Shown: positions 51,428 to 53,600 of the stretch, piece by piece
Numbering within the stretch: position 1 is the first letter of the stretch
Layout: every line of letters starts with the position of its first letter
NCBI RefSeq assembly: GCF_025602895.1
Contig: NW_026516411.1
Coordinates: 1 to 53,600, forward strand
From: Polychytrium aggregatum
Taxonomy: Eukaryota; Chytridiomycota; Chytridiomycetes; Polychytriales
Direction of reading: 5' to 3'
DNA: 53,600 nucleotides
Made by a program: the position numbers and the translations under genes
The notes under the pieces: model-generated
The model's database searches: none
Seen by the model: only the letters and a program-made list of their open reading frames with translations
Told to the model about the DNA's origin: nothing

Positions 51428-53185
51428 ATGCTCTGCTCCCCAAGCATGATCGACATCAAAGCCATCTGCTCTCTCCCCAACGAGAAGCTGGTCAAACGCC
51501 TGCCCATGTCGCGGCTTCCAGGCGAACTCACCTTTGACGAGCTTTGCGTCATCCTGCACCGCCTATTCCGACCCCACCTTTCGGCATCGTCCGAGAACCT
51601 GGTCCTGAAATACGCTGACGAAGGTCGGTCACGGCCAAAAAACTGGCTGCTTCCACGACGGCTGCACTGTGTCCTCTGACTGCAACTTCAGTTCCTATGC
51701 ACTAACGATTTCCGCTTATTGTTTCAATGGAATATCCGGCGCCGATGCTGAGCAGATGGGGATTTGGTCTGTCTTGAGACCGACACTGGTATGACGGTGA
51801 CGCTTCGGCTTCGTTGGTTAGCACAATGCTTGGACTGCACCTGTTCTTCGTTGACATGGATACTGTCGCTGCTTAGATATTACCCACGCGCTGACTCTCA
51901 GCACAATCTTGAAAGTCCATGTGTTTGGTGAGTGGTTGGGCTAATATCCTGGATGGCTTTGAGGTTTCAGTGTCAAACGATCGCCCTTGGTCGGTGTAGC
52001 CAACCGAATGCTCGAAGCACCCGTCCGCTTAACACCAGTCAATGCCTAGACAGCTGACGGAAATATGCTGCGACCCCTGATACAGACAAAGTTGCCCTTC
52101 CCTATCCTGGTCGCGCCGGCCTCTCACGTTTGTTGGGCGACGCCGATTCGGTTGAGGCTGCCAAAGCCACCCTGCTGTCGATGAAAGGAGAGATCGAACA
52201 CTTGCTGCAGGTGCTTCAGGTCGCCGAGAAAGGTGGGCATATGCTGGGTTGATGGGCATCTGGTGGACATCCAGTGGATCGTTCGGATGCCACTGAGATA
52301 GATGGCCCCTTGGCAAAAGGCCAACGATCGTCCGCGCATGCTCTCGATCGCATCTGATCATACACTCGCACTGGGTATCACAGAGCCTCGTCCCGTCCAA
52401 GATAAAGCCACGACGACCCCTCCGATCGGCCGCCTTTCCAAGTCAGAGTTGTGTGAGTCGACTGTAGATGAAAGTTGCAAGATTGAGTCGATGGATCTGT
52501 GATAACAACGCTGACACATGCCAAACATACCCATGTAGCTGAGTTTTTGCCTGCATCGAGTGCAGCGATCAAAGACACAGGCAACCAGCAAGCGTTGGTC
52601 GATGGCAGTATCCCCAGCCAGATTCCACAGCCTCAGTATCCGCTGACTCAGGCCCAGACTCAGGCCCACCAACAGCACAAGCCCCAACAATACCAGCAAC
52701 CCCAGTACCAACCGCAGCAGCAGCACCAACTGCAGCACCAGCAGCAGCAATATCCTACGGCCTATGCAGCGGCTTCTGCTGCCACTTCGGCCTATGGAGC
52801 TGGTGGCTATTCCCCTCAGTCCTATCCCCAGTCTGTGCCAGCTGGACAACCTTCCAACCAAGCGACCGGCTCGCAGCCTGGCTACGGATATCCCAACGCA
52901 GCCCCCGCTGTGTCAGCGCAATATCAGCAAGGATATGCGCCTGCTCGACCGCCTGTGGCCACTTATGGAAACGCCGGATCGCTGACTCCCACACAGGGCT
53001 ATGTCCAAGCATCAGCGCCCGACCAACCCGCAGCCTACAGCAAGCCCGCTCCCCCCGTACCCCCACTGCCCCAAGCTCCGCAGAACCAACATGTCCCGCA
53101 AGGTCCAGCAGGCATATATGGGAATCAACAAGCTCCTCCCGTGCCGCCGGCTCCATATCAGACGGGACAGACCCAGCGATACTAA
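51428..53185 (+). CDS. TFG: TFG-like PB1 protein of ER exit sites (multi-exon)
   Basis: TFG organises the interface between ER exit sites and the ERGIC/Golgi through PB1 oligomers and a disordered Gln/Pro tail. Starts are MLCSPSMIDIKAICSLPNEK at 51428 or the in-frame ATG at 51446. The PB1 domain opens IDIKAIC, with the basic-face Lys, followed by GELTFDELCVILHRLFRPHL and LVLKYADE, ending at a donor near 51624. HALTLSTILKVHVF (about 51886) completes the PB1 fold. The acidic OPCA-type segment between them was not located. A coiled-coil exon follows (SVEAAKATLLSMKGEIEHLL, then VLQVAEK, about 52150-52230). The last exon has QAQTQAHQQHKPQQYQQPQY and Tyr/Gly/Pro/Gln-rich low complexity ending QTGQTQRY, stop 53183-53185. 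Order and composition match TFG closely; the tail is expected to phase-separate. Confidence 0.75.
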
Positions 53186-53600
53186 AGGGTGAATGTGTAG
53201 TAGTTGGCCAGAATCGTGAGACAAGCAAAAGTGGGACCGCAGGGAAAGTCTTTCAAATCGGTGGAATGCAGGCCGAAACACAAACAAAATAAAGAGTACG
53301 ACATCGACAGAAGGTGGACTTGTGATACGGGATTGCTGCAGCGAAGGTGATGGATCGAACAGCGCCTGAGAAAGACCAGAACCGACAGAGGCACCTCAAA
53401 GAGAGAAAGAGAGAGAGAGAAATGAGAAATGAGAAATGAAAATGAAAAATGAAAAATGAAAAAAAGGGACACCTCTGCAAAGAGGGGAGAGAATGGTCGG
53501 CCCACGAGGATGTCGAGAGAGGCCGAGGGCAATGCACCGAGAGCGCAAAAAGCGCACATCCATATATCCACGGCGAGGGCCGAAGCGCAAACTGCGACGC
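53186..53600. other. 3' region of the TFG-like gene with purine-rich low complexity
   Basis: An AATAAA polyadenylation signal occurs near 53287. A GA-rich tract (GAGAGAAAGAG, then repeated GAAATGA/GAAAAAT units) spans about 53398-53465. Nothing else is supported up to the window edge. Confidence 0.6.

Overview
The window reads as nuclear DNA of a zoosporic fungus, most likely a chytrid. Genes are split by short GT-AG introns, many of only 100-250 bases, and intergenic gaps are mostly small. Cilium/flagellum-only genes (MKS1 and RSPH10B homologues) sit beside genes of ordinary fungal or eukaryotic character: mitochondrial adenylate kinase, the COMPASS subunit RBBP5/Swd1, and a TFG-like PB1 protein. 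There are many micro- and minisatellites. I recognised no transposon, virus or bacterial operon. The species call is inference. Where genes have introns, the coordinates give the outer limits of the coding region, and individual exon ends are exact only where stated.

Layout. 1-211: N-terminus of an acidic, Ser-rich protein running off the left edge (-). 212-2386: gene-poor, with a (GT)n tract and possibly decayed coding sequence. 2387-5337: MKS1 (+). 5945-6814: seven-helix membrane protein (-). 7578-9115: Sel1-repeat protein with one frame break (-). 9399-9470: tRNA-Ala(TGC) (+). 9811-14675: RSPH10B radial-spoke protein with MORN repeats (-). 15338-16869: unrecognised helical protein (+). 17388-19275: mitochondrial AK3-type adenylate kinase with three micro-exons (+). 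19823-25211: GMC oxidoreductase fused to an alpha/beta hydrolase (-). 25922-28613 and 33758-37244: two paralogous AhpD/carboxymuconolactone-decarboxylase-like genes (-). 29864-33385, between them: an intronless gene with four tandem kinase domains (-). 38653-45220: large TPR-type gene, possibly SPO22/ZIP4-like (+). 45348-48316: RBBP5 (+). 48464-50947: unrecognised disordered basic protein (-). 51428-53185: TFG homologue (+). 53186-53600: low-complexity tail.

The most unusual object is the 1173-residue tandem kinase. Domain 1 keeps all catalytic residues. Domains 2 and 3 have lost both the ATP-anchoring Lys (to Arg) and the catalytic Asp (to Asn). Domain 4 has Arg for the Lys and Ser for the metal-binding Asn. 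Domains 2 and 3 share a 304-base block with a single difference, which points to very recent conversion or duplication. It sits between two same-strand paralogues of a redox-fold family that appear to have lost their Cys-x-x-Cys motif, so the three genes are a candidate lineage-specific locus. Nothing in the sequence shows what it does. Two flagellar genes within 12 kb fit a swimming zoospore stage.
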